Assembly: GCF_017873335.1 (NCBI RefSeq)
Contig: NZ_JAGGKB010000002.1
Span: 124,001-188,000, forward strand
Source of the DNA: Thermococcus stetteri
GTDB lineage: Archaea; Methanobacteriota_B; Thermococci; Thermococcales; Thermococcaceae
Length of the DNA: 64,000 nt
Direction: 5' to 3'
The notes below the pieces were generated by a model. That model searched no databases. It had not been told where the DNA came from and saw only the letters and a list, made by a program, of their open reading frames with translations. Position 1 is the first letter of the stretch; each line of letters opens with the position of its first letter. Positions 52,387 to 61,075 of the stretch are shown piece by piece. The translations under genes were made by a program, and so were the position numbers.

Positions 52387-53730
52387 ATGAAGTACGATGT
52401 TGTCGTCATAGGAGGGAGTGCCGGAGGTCTAACGGCAACTATCTCCGCCAAGAGGTTCTATCCAGACAAGAGCGTGCTTGTGATAAAGAAGGAAGAAGTT
52501 TCCATGATCCCGTGCGGGATTCCCTACGTATTCGGCACCCTGAAGAGCGTTGACGATGATGTTCTCCCCGCTGAGAGGTTTCTCAAACCACTAGGCATTG
52601 ACATCCTGGTTGACGAGGTCACCGAGATAATCCCAAAGAACAAGACCCTCATAACCAAATCTGGAAGGGAGATTCAGTGGGAGAAGCTGGTTCTGGCGAC
52701 CGGTTCAAGGCCCCAGATCCCAGATATCCCCGGCGTTGAGCTCGACGGCGTTTATACCGTCTCCAAGGACTACAACTACCTCAAGGAGCTTAGGGAGAGA
52801 GTTGAAGAGTCGGAGAGGGTTGTCATCATTGGAGGCGGCTTCATAGCCCTTGAAGTTGGGGACGAGATAAGGAAGCTTGGGAAGGACGTTACTATAGTTG
52901 TCAGGAGCAGGCTGTTGAGGAACTCCTTCGACCCCGAATTCAGCGAAATGATCGAGAAGAGGTTAAAAGAAGTCGGGATAAACGTTGTTTACGGACACGT
53001 GGAGAGGCTCGTCGGCAGAGAGAGCGTTGAGGGCGTTAAGCTCGTCGAAGGCCAGGAAATTCCCGCCGACCTCGTGATTCTCTCAACGGGTTACAGGCCG
53101 AACGTTGAGCTGGCCGTCAAGACCGGCCTTAAGGTCACCCGCTACGGCATCTGGACGGACGAGTACATGAGGACTTCCTGCCCAGACATCTTCGCTGTAG
53201 GCGACTGCGTCGAGCACAGGGACTTCTTCACAGGAAAGCCCTTCCCGCTGATGCTGGCTTCAACGGCGACCTTCGAGGCTAGGATAGCCGGAGCGAACCT
53301 CTTCAAGCTCCAGATAGTCAGAGAGAACAGGAAAACGATAGGCGCCTACTCCACCCACGTTGCTGGGTTAACACTCGCTGCGGCGGGACTAACGGAGGAT
53401 GCTGCCAGAAGAGAGGGCTTTGAGGTCATAGTTGGCCGCGCAACCGGGCCTGACCGCCACCCCGCAAAGTTCGATGACACTTCCATGGTAACGGTCAAGC
53501 TTATATTCTCCAGGGACAGGGGGGCCATCTTGGGGGCCCAGATAGCCGGTGGAAAGAGCGTTGGCGAGATGATCAACGTCCTTGCCCTGGCCATACAGAA
53601 GAGGCTTACCGCTAGCGAGCTCTACACCCTCCAGATAGCGACTCACCCGCTTCTCACGGCTTCTCCGGTTGGCTACCAGATACTCCAGGCGGCTGAGGAC
53701 GCCCTGGCGAAGCTGAGGGCAGGGGCCTGA
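52387..53730 (+). CDS. cdr: CoA-disulfide reductase / NAD(P)H oxidase, FAD-dependent
   Basis: A 447-residue flavoprotein of the pyridine nucleotide-disulfide family. FAD-binding VVIGGSAGGLTA at 6-17, catalytic C43 in SMIPCGIPY, NAD(P)-binding VVIIGGGFIALEVG near 157-170 and FAVGDCVE for FAD ribose. The single active-site cysteine marks CoADR/NOX enzymes, which in Pyrococcus reduce CoA disulfide or sulfur species and defend against oxygen. ATG 52387 follows GGTGAAG. Alternative: an NADPH-dependent sulfur reductase (NSR), a close relative. Confidence 0.87.
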   Translation: MKYDVVVIGGSAGGLTATISAKRFYPDKSVLVIKKEEVSMIPCGIPYVFGTLKSVDDDVLPAERFLKPLGIDILVDEVTEIIPKNKTLITKSGREIQWEKLVLATGSRPQIPDIPGVELDGVYTVSKDYNYLKELRERVEESERVVIIGGGFIALEVGDEIRKLGKDVTIVVRSRLLRNSFDPEFSEMIEKRLKEVGINVVYGHVERLVGRESVEGVKLVEGQEIPADLVILSTGYRPNVELAVKTGLKVTRYGIWTDEYMRTSCPDIFAVGDCVEHRDFFTGKPFPLMLASTATFEARIAGANLFKLQIVRENRKTIGAYSTHVAGLTLAAAGLTEDAARREGFEVIVGRATGPDRHPAKFDDTSMVTVKLIFSRDRGAILGAQIAGGKSVGEMINVLALAIQKRLTASELYTLQIATHPLLTASPVGYQILQAAEDALAKLRAGA

Positions 53731-54063
53731 ATCTCTTTTCAATTTTCTAGTAAGCTTTTGGAAAAGTTGGAAAAGCTTGGCCAAAAGTGTCCCCTTCGTT
53801 ATGAACTTACCTGCTGATGAGTGTGCGCTCCACCAGAAAGCAAGTTCGCGCGGTTTACTCTCGAAATATCTCGCTAATTGTGATTTCAAACTTTTTTAGC
53901 GCTCTTCGAGCGCTATACCATGAGGAAATCCAAAAGAATAGCAACTTGGCCAAGGAAAGGCATGTTTCAAAAGCATACCAACTTTCCGCCAGCGCTCCTT
54001 GGGAGACGAAGCTTCCCGGGGTGTTAGGACTTTTGTCCCAACATGCGCAAGAAAGGGCTGTTG
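53731..54063. other. Spacer between cdr and tRNA-Arg
   Basis: I see no gene in these 333 bases. It holds a perfect hairpin AGCGCTCTTCGAGCGCT at 53898-53914, with TTTTTT before it, and an imperfect AAGCTTTTGG/CCAAAAG repeat near 53751-53788. Neither has the usual form of a terminator or promoter on the + strand. Confidence 0.4.
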
Positions 54064-54141
54064 TGGCGCCCCGGCGGGGATTTGAACCCCGGACCTCGAG
54101 GTCCGCAGCCTCGCGCCCTATCCAGACTAGGCCACCGGGGC
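54064..54141 (-). tRNA. tRNA-Arg (GCG anticodon)
   Basis: A 78-base tRNA on the minus strand: acceptor GCCCCGG with CCGGGGC, discriminator G, encoded CCA. Anticodon arm CGAGG-CTGCGGA-CCTCG gives GCG. T-arm CGGGG-TTCAAAT-CCCCG. Confidence 0.95.
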
Positions 54142-54167
54142 ACGCCCGCTAACCCTTCCTGAAGACT

Positions 54168-54180
54168 CTTTATAAATTTA
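54168..54180 (-). promoter_or_regulatory. TATA box of tRNA-Arg(GCG)
   Basis: On the minus strand, TAAATTTATAAAG lies about 27-39 bases before the tRNA 5' end at 54141, right for archaeal transcription. Confidence 0.55.
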
Positions 54181-54200
54181 ACCTTCGGGACAGACCGAAA

Positions 54201-54211
54201 GATTTATAAAC
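54201..54211 (+). promoter_or_regulatory. TATA box of tRNA-Gly(GCC)
   Basis: GATTTATAAAC lies 33-43 bases before the tRNA-Gly start at 54244, divergent from the tRNA-Arg promoter. Confidence 0.55.
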
Positions 54212-54243
54212 GAGTCCCAAATGAGTATCCTACGGGCTTGAGT

Positions 54244-54320
54244 GCGGTGGTAGTCTAGCCTGGCTAGGACAGCGGCCTGCCACGCCGCTGGCCCGGGTTC
54301 AAATCCCGGCCACCGCACCA
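54244..54320 (+). tRNA. tRNA-Gly (GCC anticodon)
   Basis: A 77-base tRNA: acceptor GCGGTGG with CCACCGC, discriminator A, encoded CCA. Anticodon arm GCGGC-CTGCCAC-GCCGC gives GCC. T-arm CCGGG-TTCAAAT-CCCGG. Confidence 0.96.
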
Positions 54321-54408
54321 CAATTCTTGAGCTTTTCCATGCATCCATAGTTTTCGAGGCGTTTTTAACATGGACAGTCTTTTGTAAGTCCCAATTGGCA
54401 ATTGTGGA

Positions 54409-55479
54409 TTAAAATGGATATTCTCCTGCCTCAACTCTCCTGCCCAGCTCAAAAAGTTCTTTGGATGTTTTTCTCAGCTCATCATCCTTCAGCTTCTTGG
54501 CCTCCTCTAGCATCTCAAAGGCCAGGAACTTGAGAACCCTGCCTATCTTGGATGGAGTCCCCCTCCAAGATAGAACCTCGATGAGTGTATCGTTTTCAAC
54601 CCCTCCTTTCTTTGCAAGTTCGTACGCTATCAGCATCCTTGGGAGTGGGTCAAACACCTTCTGGACGTATCTCAGGGCTTTTTCAGCATCGTACCCGTAA
54701 TGGTGTATCAGTGCGTATCCAAGGAGGTTGGCGACCTCCAGCTGGGAGAACATCCCTTCGGCCCTTTCAGCGTTGCCCTCTTCCAGGTACTTAACCCCTA
54801 TTCTTTCAAGGTACGCACTTCTTAAAGGCTCAGGAAGCCCTTTGGCCAGCTTCTCAGCCTCCTCGAGTTTACCTTCATCTAGGAGCCTGTCCAGGTAGCT
54901 GAGCACGTACTCGTTGGTCTGCTCCTTCCCCTCGAACTCAGGCTCTGGAGGCTTCCACTTGGGTCTCTTCTCAAAGCGCTCTACCACTCCCGTTTGAACT
55001 TCCCCCTTTATCCTGTGGAGGGTAGAGCCCGGCATCAGCTTTCCGTCCTTGTAGACGACCCCATGCGGGAGCGGCTTCAGATCCTCAATGTCCCTCTCGT
55101 CCAGCTTCAGGTCGCTGAGCCTTATTTCACTCCCGCCGCGTGCAACCGCTATTGCCAGAAGGTTGCTGACGGATCTGAAGGCCTTTTTCCTAATAAACTG
55201 GTCTTTTATTAGTCTTGCCGCTTCTATGGCTCTTTTGAACTCCCCATTTTTTGAGAAAAGGTAGGAAAGGGATGCAAGGGTCTCGTCCCTGATCGAGTGC
55301 TCTTCTATACCCTCTGCTATCTTAAGGGCCTTCTCAGGATCATGGGCATAGCTCTCGGCGACCCACCGAAGGGCGTAGGAGCGCCAGTATGGATCCCTTA
55401 TTGACCTAGCCTCTTTTAGTGCTTCCTCGAGTCTACCTTCCCTCAGCAGGGTCTTGACGATGAAAAGTCTCTCGTCCAT
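54409..55479 (-). CDS. Helical-repeat protein, paralogue of the 50134 gene
   Basis: A 356-residue helical-repeat protein. N-terminal units read ARSIRDPYWRSYALRWVAES and ARLIKDQFIRKKAFRSVSNL; C-terminal units read AKGLPEPLRSAYLERIGVKY and EKALRYVQKVFDPLPRMLIA. A middle segment (~120-190) is not repeat-like and is Pro/Lys-rich. The DPxxRSxAL motif is shared with 50134-51438. Function unknown, probably a protein-binding scaffold. The ATG lies two bases after the uridine phosphorylase stop, so the two are one operon. Confidence 0.68.
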   Translation of the reverse strand: MDERLFIVKTLLREGRLEEALKEARSIRDPYWRSYALRWVAESYAHDPEKALKIAEGIEEHSIRDETLASLSYLFSKNGEFKRAIEAARLIKDQFIRKKAFRSVSNLLAIAVARGGSEIRLSDLKLDERDIEDLKPLPHGVVYKDGKLMPGSTLHRIKGEVQTGVVERFEKRPKWKPPEPEFEGKEQTNEYVLSYLDRLLDEGKLEEAEKLAKGLPEPLRSAYLERIGVKYLEEGNAERAEGMFSQLEVANLLGYALIHHYGYDAEKALRYVQKVFDPLPRMLIAYELAKKGGVENDTLIEVLSWRGTPSKIGRVLKFLAFEMLEEAKKLKDDELRKTSKELFELGRRVEAGEYPF

Positions 55480-55480
55480 T

Positions 55481-56311
55481 TCAACCCCTCAGACCAGGGT
55501 ACCACACCTTCTTCCCGGCCCTCTCCTTCTCCTCGTCCCACTCAGAGAGTATCTTAACGGCTTCGCTCGCTACTAAGGCCGCTTCCTTCTCTCCGGCCTT
55601 GCCGAACTCGTTGGTTACCCTGTTGGCGAAGACCGCGCACACACAGCCCGCTCTCAGCCCGTAGATGTTGGCGAGCGTGTAGAGAGTTGCAGCCTCCATC
55701 TCAAAGTTCGTAACCCTCGCCTGCCTGAGGTCGTCGACGATGTTCCTTGCGAAGCTCGGGAAGTAGCCGTTCAAGCCTGGCCTGCCCTGTCCGAGGTAGA
55801 AGCTGTCGGTTGAAGCCGTTATGCCGACGTGGTAGCGCATTCCAAGTGTCTCAGCGGCCTCTATGAGGGCTAGGGTAACCTCAAGGTCGGCAACTGCAGG
55901 GTACTCTATCCTCACGTACTGCCTTGACGTCCCATCGAGCCTTACGGCGGCCTTCGCAATGATGAGGTCCCCTATCTCCATTCCCGGCTGGATTGCACCG
56001 GTTGAGCCGACGCGGATGAAGGTGTCAGCTCCAATCGCCGCCAGCTCCTCAACTGCTATCGCCGTCGAGGGCCCGCCTATCCCCGTTGAAGTGGCGCTTA
56101 TAGGAACCCCCTTGTACTTCCCAGTGTGCGTCCTGTACTCCCTGTGGAAGGCTATCTCCCTCGCCTCGTCCCAGAGGGAGCTTATCTTCGGAACCCTCTC
56201 GGGATCACCAGGAAGGAGAACGTAGCGCGCAACATCACCGGGCTTACACGCTATGTGGTACTGCATTCCCTCTTCAGTCTGCGGCCTCTCGGCTGAAACG
56301 AACCTCGTCAT
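55481..56311 (-). CDS. udp: Uridine phosphorylase
   Basis: A 276-residue NP-I family nucleoside phosphorylase. YVLLPGDPERVPKI (phosphate-binding GDP), FIRVGSTGAIQPGMEIGDLI (family signature) and TNFEMEAATLYTLANIYG (ribose-binding Glu-Met-Glu) are complete. It most resembles uridine phosphorylase, cleaving uridine to uracil and ribose-1-phosphate. Broader specificity is possible. ATG 56311 (MTRFVSAERP) follows AGGTGGTT, which overlaps the alternative GTG 56320. Divergent from threonine synthase. Confidence 0.88.
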   Translation of the reverse strand: MTRFVSAERPQTEEGMQYHIACKPGDVARYVLLPGDPERVPKISSLWDEAREIAFHREYRTHTGKYKGVPISATSTGIGGPSTAIAVEELAAIGADTFIRVGSTGAIQPGMEIGDLIIAKAAVRLDGTSRQYVRIEYPAVADLEVTLALIEAAETLGMRYHVGITASTDSFYLGQGRPGLNGYFPSFARNIVDDLRQARVTNFEMEAATLYTLANIYGLRAGCVCAVFANRVTNEFGKAGEKEAALVASEAVKILSEWDEEKERAGKKVWYPGLRG

Positions 56312-56371
56312 GGCAACCACCTTTTTAACCTGTATTCCATACTTCCCCCAAGACCTAAAAAAGGTGATGGC

Positions 56372-57436
56372 ATGCTCCGGTGCTCACGGTGCGGGAGAAC
56401 CTACCCCGAGACCTTCAGGCTCAAATGCGACTGCGGCGGAACGCTCTTCGTGGAGAGGGAGTACTTCGACTTCTTTGGGAGCCTCATGCCCTACCTGGAC
56501 GCGAGGAGGTACATTAACTTTCTGCCCGTCAGCGGGAACCTCCTTCCTCCTCCGGTACCGGTGATAACACCCACCGTTGAACTCCAGGTGGATCCAGTTA
56601 CCGCCCTCTTCAAGCTCGACTACCTCCAGCCCAGCGGTTCCTTCAAGGACAGGGGCACATGGGTAACCGTGGCAAAGCTGATGGAGGAGGGGGTAAGCGA
56701 GGTCGTTATTGACAGCTCTGGAAACGCCGCTCTGAGCATGGCTCTCTATGCCCTACCGGCTGGGATTAAGGTCCACACTTTCGTCTCCTATGGTGCAATG
56801 CCCTCAAAGGTTTCTCTGCTCCAGCGGCTGGGGGCAATCATTCACTTCGTTGATGGGGATAGAATGGAAGTCCATGAAGAGGCCGTGGAGTTCGCCGAGA
56901 GGGAGGGGATTGCCTACGTAACCCACTGGTTGAACCCTTACTTCATTGAGGGAACGAAGCTCATCGCCTACGAGGTCTATGAACAGGTTGGAGTTCCGGA
57001 CTATGCCTTCGCACCAACGGGCTCTGGAACTCTCTTCCTCGGTCTCTGGAAGGGCTTTAGGGAGCTGAGGGGTATGGGGGAAATAAACGACCTCCCGAGG
57101 CTCGTGGCCGTTCAGGCGGAAGGTTACGAAAGCCTCTGCGGGCGTTCCCTAATTAAAAACCGCCTCGCCGACGGGATAGCCATTCCCGAACCTCCTAGGA
57201 AGGAAGATATGCTCAGGGCCTTGGAAGAAACTAGGGGCCTCTGTGTGAGCGTTAGCGAGGCCGAGACGAGGGAAGCACTTGAGTGGCTAATCAACGCCGG
57301 CTTTCTCATCGAACCGACTTCGGCGGTGGTATTGGCAGGGATGTGGAAGCTCGTGGATTCCGGCGAAATTCCTCCCGGTTCAAGAGTCCTGCTTCCCCTA
57401 ACCGGCTCGGGCCTTAAACTAACCGAAGGTATTTAA
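56372..57436 (+). CDS. thrC: Threonine synthase
   Basis: A 354-residue PLP enzyme of fold type II that turns O-phosphohomoserine into threonine. It opens with a zinc-ribbon-like C4, C7, C19, C21. The PLP lysine is K92 in QPSGSFKDRG; DSSGNAALSMA binds the cofactor and LTGSGLKLT ends the barrel. It could instead be a related threonine/serine-acting enzyme, but the SGSFKDRG and GNAA motifs favour threonine synthase. GGTGATGGC precedes the ATG. Confidence 0.83.
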   Translation: MLRCSRCGRTYPETFRLKCDCGGTLFVEREYFDFFGSLMPYLDARRYINFLPVSGNLLPPPVPVITPTVELQVDPVTALFKLDYLQPSGSFKDRGTWVTVAKLMEEGVSEVVIDSSGNAALSMALYALPAGIKVHTFVSYGAMPSKVSLLQRLGAIIHFVDGDRMEVHEEAVEFAEREGIAYVTHWLNPYFIEGTKLIAYEVYEQVGVPDYAFAPTGSGTLFLGLWKGFRELRGMGEINDLPRLVAVQAEGYESLCGRSLIKNRLADGIAIPEPPRKEDMLRALEETRGLCVSVSEAETREALEWLINAGFLIEPTSAVVLAGMWKLVDSGEIPPGSRVLLPLTGSGLKLTEGI

Positions 57437-57438
57437 AC
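57428..57438 (+). promoter_or_regulatory. TATA box of the MEMO1-family gene
   Basis: AGGTATTTAAA lies at the very end of thrC, about 34-44 bases before ATG 57472; GGAGGTGG in the leader is the ribosome binding site. Confidence 0.45.
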
Positions 57439-57471
57439 TTTGGAGTATAAGCATATCCGGAGGTGGTTGGA

Positions 57472-58347
57472 ATGATAAGGTACCCGGCCGTGGCTGGAAG
57501 CTTCTATCCGGACGACAAAGAGCTCACCCTCATGCTGGAGAGGTTCTTCAGCGACCTCGGCGAGGAGGGAGATACCAGAAGGATCACCGCGGGAGTGGCT
57601 CCGCATGCTGGCTACATATTCTCCGGCTACACCGCGAGCAGAACCTACAAGGCGATCTTTGAAGATGGCCTTCCGGAAACCTTCGTGATCCTCGGGCCGA
57701 ACCACACCGGTCTCGGCTCTCCGATAGCAGTTCACCCGCCGGGCACGTGGATAACGCCGCTGGGAGAGGTGGAGGTCGACGGAGAGCTGGCGAAGGAGAT
57801 AGCGAAGATTTCCGGCATAGCAGACTTGGATGACCTTGCCCACAAGTACGAGCACTCCATAGAGGTTCAGGTTCCTTTCATTCAATACCTCGCCGAGAAG
57901 GCCGGAAAGGAAGTCAAGATCGTTCCCATAACCCTCGGAATTCAAGATGAAGACGTTGCCGAAGACCTTGGCAAGGCCATCTATGAGGCAAGCAAAGAAC
58001 TCGGCAGGGACGTAGTGGTCATAGCGAGCACTGACTTCATGCACTACGGTCCGGTCTACGGCTACGTTCCCTTCAGGGCTCACGCGGAGGAGATTCCCCA
58101 CAGGATAAAGGAGTGGGACTTCAGGGTGATAAGGAGGATCCTCGACTTCGACGTCAAGGGAATGTTCAGGGAGCTGAGGGAGATGAGGCATACGATGTGC
58201 GGACCGGGAGGGGTTGGGACGGCGATAGTCTACTCCCGCCTCGCTGGGGCAGTAGAAGCCGAGCTCCTCCACTACACGACGAGCTTCGAGGTAAGCCGTT
58301 CCACTGATGCCGTCGTTGGGTACGCGAGCATAGTATTCAGGCGTTAG
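57472..58347 (+). CDS. MEMO1-family protein
   Basis: A 291-residue MEMO1/COG1355 protein, structurally like non-heme iron class III dioxygenases. [44 protein letters not shown] and [14 protein letters not shown] carry the family's conserved histidines (H49, H92 by estimate, DFMHYG). In archaea it often sits near mevalonate-pathway genes, as here. Its biochemical role is not settled. GGAGGTGG precedes the ATG. The minus strand shows a long open frame here that is only its mirror. Confidence 0.9.
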   Translation: MIRYPAVAGSFYPDDKELTLMLERFFSDLGEEGDTRRITAGVAPHAGYIFSGYTASRTYKAIFEDGLPETFVILGPNHTGLGSPIAVHPPGTWITPLGEVEVDGELAKEIAKISGIADLDDLAHKYEHSIEVQVPFIQYLAEKAGKEVKIVPITLGIQDEDVAEDLGKAIYEASKELGRDVVVIASTDFMHYGPVYGYVPFRAHAEEIPHRIKEWDFRVIRRILDFDVKGMFRELREMRHTMCGPGGVGTAIVYSRLAGAVEAELLHYTTSFEVSRSTDAVVGYASIVFRR

Positions 58348-58383
58348 CGAAAGGGTGATAAGTCCTTCTCCGTATTTTCTACC

Positions 58384-58758
58384 ATGAACCTCGACGAGGC
58401 AGTTTCCAAAATCCTTCAACTTGGTGGCGAGAAGATCAAGTTCGTAATTCTCTTCGGCTCAAGGGCGAGGGGAGAGGCCCGGAAAGACAGCGACTACGAC
58501 CTCTGCATTTATTATGATGGGGATGAAAAGGAAGCCTTCAGATTCAGGATGCTCGCGCTGGGGAACCTTCCTGACGAATATGACGTTCAGGTCTTTCAGC
58601 TCCTTCCGGTGCAGCTGAAGAAAGAATGCCTCAGGGGAAAGATTCTCTTCTGCCGCGACGAGACTTTTCTCTACGACCTCGCCTATGAAGTTCTGAAGGA
58701 GTGGGAGGACTTCAAGCGCTATTATTACGACTACCTCGGCCTGGGGGCGATAGAATGA
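58384..58758 (+). CDS. MntA-type nucleotidyltransferase antitoxin
   Basis: A 124-residue minimal nucleotidyltransferase. The catalytic motif GSRARGEARKDSDYDL has the GSx10DxD form and is intact. In type VII HEPN/MNT systems this antitoxin adds AMP to the HEPN toxin next to its active site and silences it. Its stop overlaps the start of the HEPN gene (ATGA), so the two are translated together. Confidence 0.85.
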   Translation: MNLDEAVSKILQLGGEKIKFVILFGSRARGEARKDSDYDLCIYYDGDEKEAFRFRMLALGNLPDEYDVQVFQLLPVQLKKECLRGKILFCRDETFLYDLAYEVLKEWEDFKRYYYDYLGLGAIE

Positions 58759-59177
58759 GGATTGGGCTGATACGCTCAAAGATCGAGGAGATACTCGAAA
58801 GCCTTAAGCTGGTTGAGGAGCACCTGCCAGAAGACTTCGAGACCTTCCAGTCGTTGGGTCTCATAAAGGATGGGATTTACAAGCGCGTTGAGTTTGCGAT
58901 ACAGAACGTCATCGATATCTGTGCGATCATAAACTCCGACCTAAAGCTGGGAATCCCCGAGAAGGAAGAGGACGTATTTGAAGGACTCGTTAGGGGAGGG
59001 ATTATTTCCAAGGAGATGGCCCAAAAACTGAGACTCATGAAGGGCTTTAGAAACATCTTAGTTCACAGATACGGCCGGATAAACGACGAACTTGCCTTTG
59101 AGACACTTCGCGAGCATCTGGACGACATCTATGAGTTCGTCGAGATTATAGAGAAGTTTTTGGAGGGCCAAGAATGA
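58755..59177 (+). CDS. HepT-like HEPN ribonuclease toxin (DUF86)
   Basis: A 140-residue HEPN protein of the HepT type. The RX4HXY motif is RNILVHRY, the expected metal-independent RNase active site with the tyrosine that MntA modifies. The rest is helical ([20 protein letters not shown]). It pairs with the MNT gene before it. Its stop overlaps the start of mevalonate kinase, an unusual link between a toxin-antitoxin pair and a lipid-pathway gene. Confidence 0.87.
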   Translation: MRIGLIRSKIEEILESLKLVEEHLPEDFETFQSLGLIKDGIYKRVEFAIQNVIDICAIINSDLKLGIPEKEEDVFEGLVRGGIISKEMAQKLRLMKGFRNILVHRYGRINDELAFETLREHLDDIYEFVEIIEKFLEGQE

Positions 59178-60184
59178 GCGCTAAAAGGGCTCTCGCTTCG
59201 GCGCCGGCTAAGATTATCCTCTTCGGGGAGCATAGCGTCGTCTATGGAAAACCCGCCATAGCCGCTGCTATAGACCTCAGAACCTACGTCAGCGCTGAGT
59301 TCAACGACACGGGAGCGATAAAGATAGAGGCCCACGACATAAGGACGCCGGGCCTAATAGTTTCCTTCACCGAGGACAGCATCTACTTCGAGAGCGACTA
59401 CGGAAAGGCCGCCGAGGTTCTCGGCTACGTCAGGCAGGCGATAGAGCTCGTGAGGGAGGAAGCCGACGCAAACGGGAGGGGAATAACGGTCTCCATAACC
59501 TCCCAGATTCCCGTCGGTGCTGGCTTGGGCAGTTCTGCGGCCGTTGCAGTGGCCACCATCGGTGCCGTTTCGAGGCTCCTCGGCCTCGAGCTGAGCAACG
59601 AGGAGGTTGGAAAGCTCGGGCATAGGGTTGAGCTCCTCGTCCAAGGTGCATCGAGCGGCATCGATCCAACGGTTTCCGCCATAGGCGGCTTCATCCACTA
59701 CCAGAAGGGCAACTTCGAGCACCTCCCGTTCATGGAGCTTCCCATCGTCGTTGGCTACACCGGTTCGAGCGGCTCAACGAAGGAGCTTGTTGCTATGGTC
59801 AGGCGGAACTATGAGGAGATGCCCGATATATTCGAGCCGATACTGAATTCGATGGGGAGGCTCGTCGAGAAGGCCAAAGACGTGATCACATCTGACCTCG
59901 ACAGGGAGCTGAAGTTCCAGACCCTCGGGAAGCTGATGAACATAAACCACGGGCTCCTCGATGCCCTCGGCGTCTCGACCAAGAAGCTCAGCGAGCTGGT
60001 GTACGCCGCGAGAACCGCGGGAGCGCTGGGGGCGAAGATAACCGGTGCCGGCGGCGGCGGATGTATGTACGCCCTCGCACCGGGGAAGCAGAGCGAGGTT
60101 GCAACGGCCATAACGATAGCCGGCGGAACGCCGATGGTGACGAGGATAAGCAGGGAAGGCCTACGGATTGAGGAAATCGAGTAA
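59174..60184 (+). CDS. mvk: Mevalonate kinase
   Basis: A 336-residue GHMP kinase that phosphorylates mevalonate on the way to isoprenoid (archaeal lipid) precursors. [20 protein letters not shown] at the start, the ATP-binding [15 protein letters not shown], the catalytic region [18 protein letters not shown] and [16 protein letters not shown] are all present. Its ATG lies within the end of the HEPN gene. Confidence 0.95.
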   Translation: MSAKRALASAPAKIILFGEHSVVYGKPAIAAAIDLRTYVSAEFNDTGAIKIEAHDIRTPGLIVSFTEDSIYFESDYGKAAEVLGYVRQAIELVREEADANGRGITVSITSQIPVGAGLGSSAAVAVATIGAVSRLLGLELSNEEVGKLGHRVELLVQGASSGIDPTVSAIGGFIHYQKGNFEHLPFMELPIVVGYTGSSGSTKELVAMVRRNYEEMPDIFEPILNSMGRLVEKAKDVITSDLDRELKFQTLGKLMNINHGLLDALGVSTKKLSELVYAARTAGALGAKITGAGGGGCMYALAPGKQSEVATAITIAGGTPMVTRISREGLRIEEIE

Positions 60185-60280
60185 CCTTCTAATCTTTCTT
60201 TATAATGTATTTTTGGCAATTTATGGTCTTATTATCCAATTTTAATACTGCTTCATGGAGTTTATGGTTTGTTCTATCCT

Positions 60281-60318
60281 GTACAATTTTAGTCACAAAA
60301 AGTTTTAAAATGTTGTAC
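60281..60318. promoter_or_regulatory. Inverted repeat around the promoter of the DUF257 gene
   Basis: GTACAATTTTA (60281-60291) and TTTTAAAATGTTGTAC (60303-60318) form inverted arms with a two-base gap; the TATA-like AGTTTTAAAATG overlaps the right arm. Transcription would begin near 60335. Probably an operator. Confidence 0.4.
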
Positions 60319-60364
60319 GTATCTGATTCCATGAAAAGTACTTCACAATTCCAGGGGTGAGACC

Positions 60365-61019
60365 ATGGAAAGGGGTGTTCGTGAGTTCGAAAAAATACTC
60401 GATGGGATACAATTTGGGGAGAGTGTGATGATAGAGTACTCTGGATACTCAGTGCCTGCTAAGGCCCTATATCATTATGGTCAGATGGGCAAAGGAGAAG
60501 GGCCACAGAGTAGTCATTGTGGACATCCTGGACACGCTTTATCTCTACTACCAGCACATAAAACTGCACGGCAAGGAGGAAAAAATACTCAACGACGTTA
60601 CAGTAGTCAAGATAGGCGGGAGGTTTAAAGTGGGCAACGTCGTGGGACGGATTAACATAACAGGGCCAACAATAGGCGAGAGAGCTTTCTCTGAGATTTA
60701 CCAGGATCTAGTGAAGGATGGCAATGTCGTGACGATAGTGCTGGGACTTGCTAAGTTAATGATGCTATACTCGGACTCCAGAAAAGATATACTAAACATT
60801 GTTAACATAATCCTCTCCTACATCGGGGACGAAAGGTCAAAGGGCTTCCACTTCATCAACAGTGACCTTATGAAAGAAGTCTCTCCGTACATAATACCAC
60901 TAATAGCCGAGCTTATGACTACCGTTGTTAAGGTGGAGAGGGCTAACGGGATAAACGTACTCAAGATAATGAAATCCCTCAATCCAAACATTGCGAGCTT
61001 TGAAGTACAGCTCGGTTGA
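60365..61019 (+). pseudogene. DUF257 (KaiC-like) family gene with a frameshift
   Basis: Frame 1 from ATG 60365 reads MERGVREFEKILDGIQFGES, then VMIEYSGYSVPAKALYH. At about 60465-60478 the similarity passes to another frame (MVRWAKEKGHRVVIVDILDT), which continues to FEVQLG at 61019. The two parts together give a ~217-residue protein like the Thermococcales DUF257 family, whose members resemble a RecA/KaiC fold without a clear P-loop. One base too many near CCCTATATCATT explains the break. The second part could also be made alone from ATG 60477. GGGGTGAGACC precedes the first ATG. Confidence 0.65.
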
Positions 61020-61075
61020 CTGAACTTGATAAATCCTTTAAAATCTTCTTCACATTTTTACCAGGTGATTGTTGG

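Noticed and set aside
53810-53870. C/D box small RNA (TGATGA at about 53816)
   Set aside because: Only one C-like box is present; no D, C' or D' boxes at the right spacing.
53898-53914. AGCGCTCTTCGAGCGCT as an intrinsic terminator of cdr
   Set aside because: It lies 170 bases after the stop, the T-run is before and not after the stem on the + strand, and archaeal termination does not need such hairpins.
57433-58419. Long minus-strand open frame of 328 codons
   Set aside because: It lies opposite the MEMO1-family gene, whose sequence is conserved; the minus-strand product has no recognisable domain and no good start signal.
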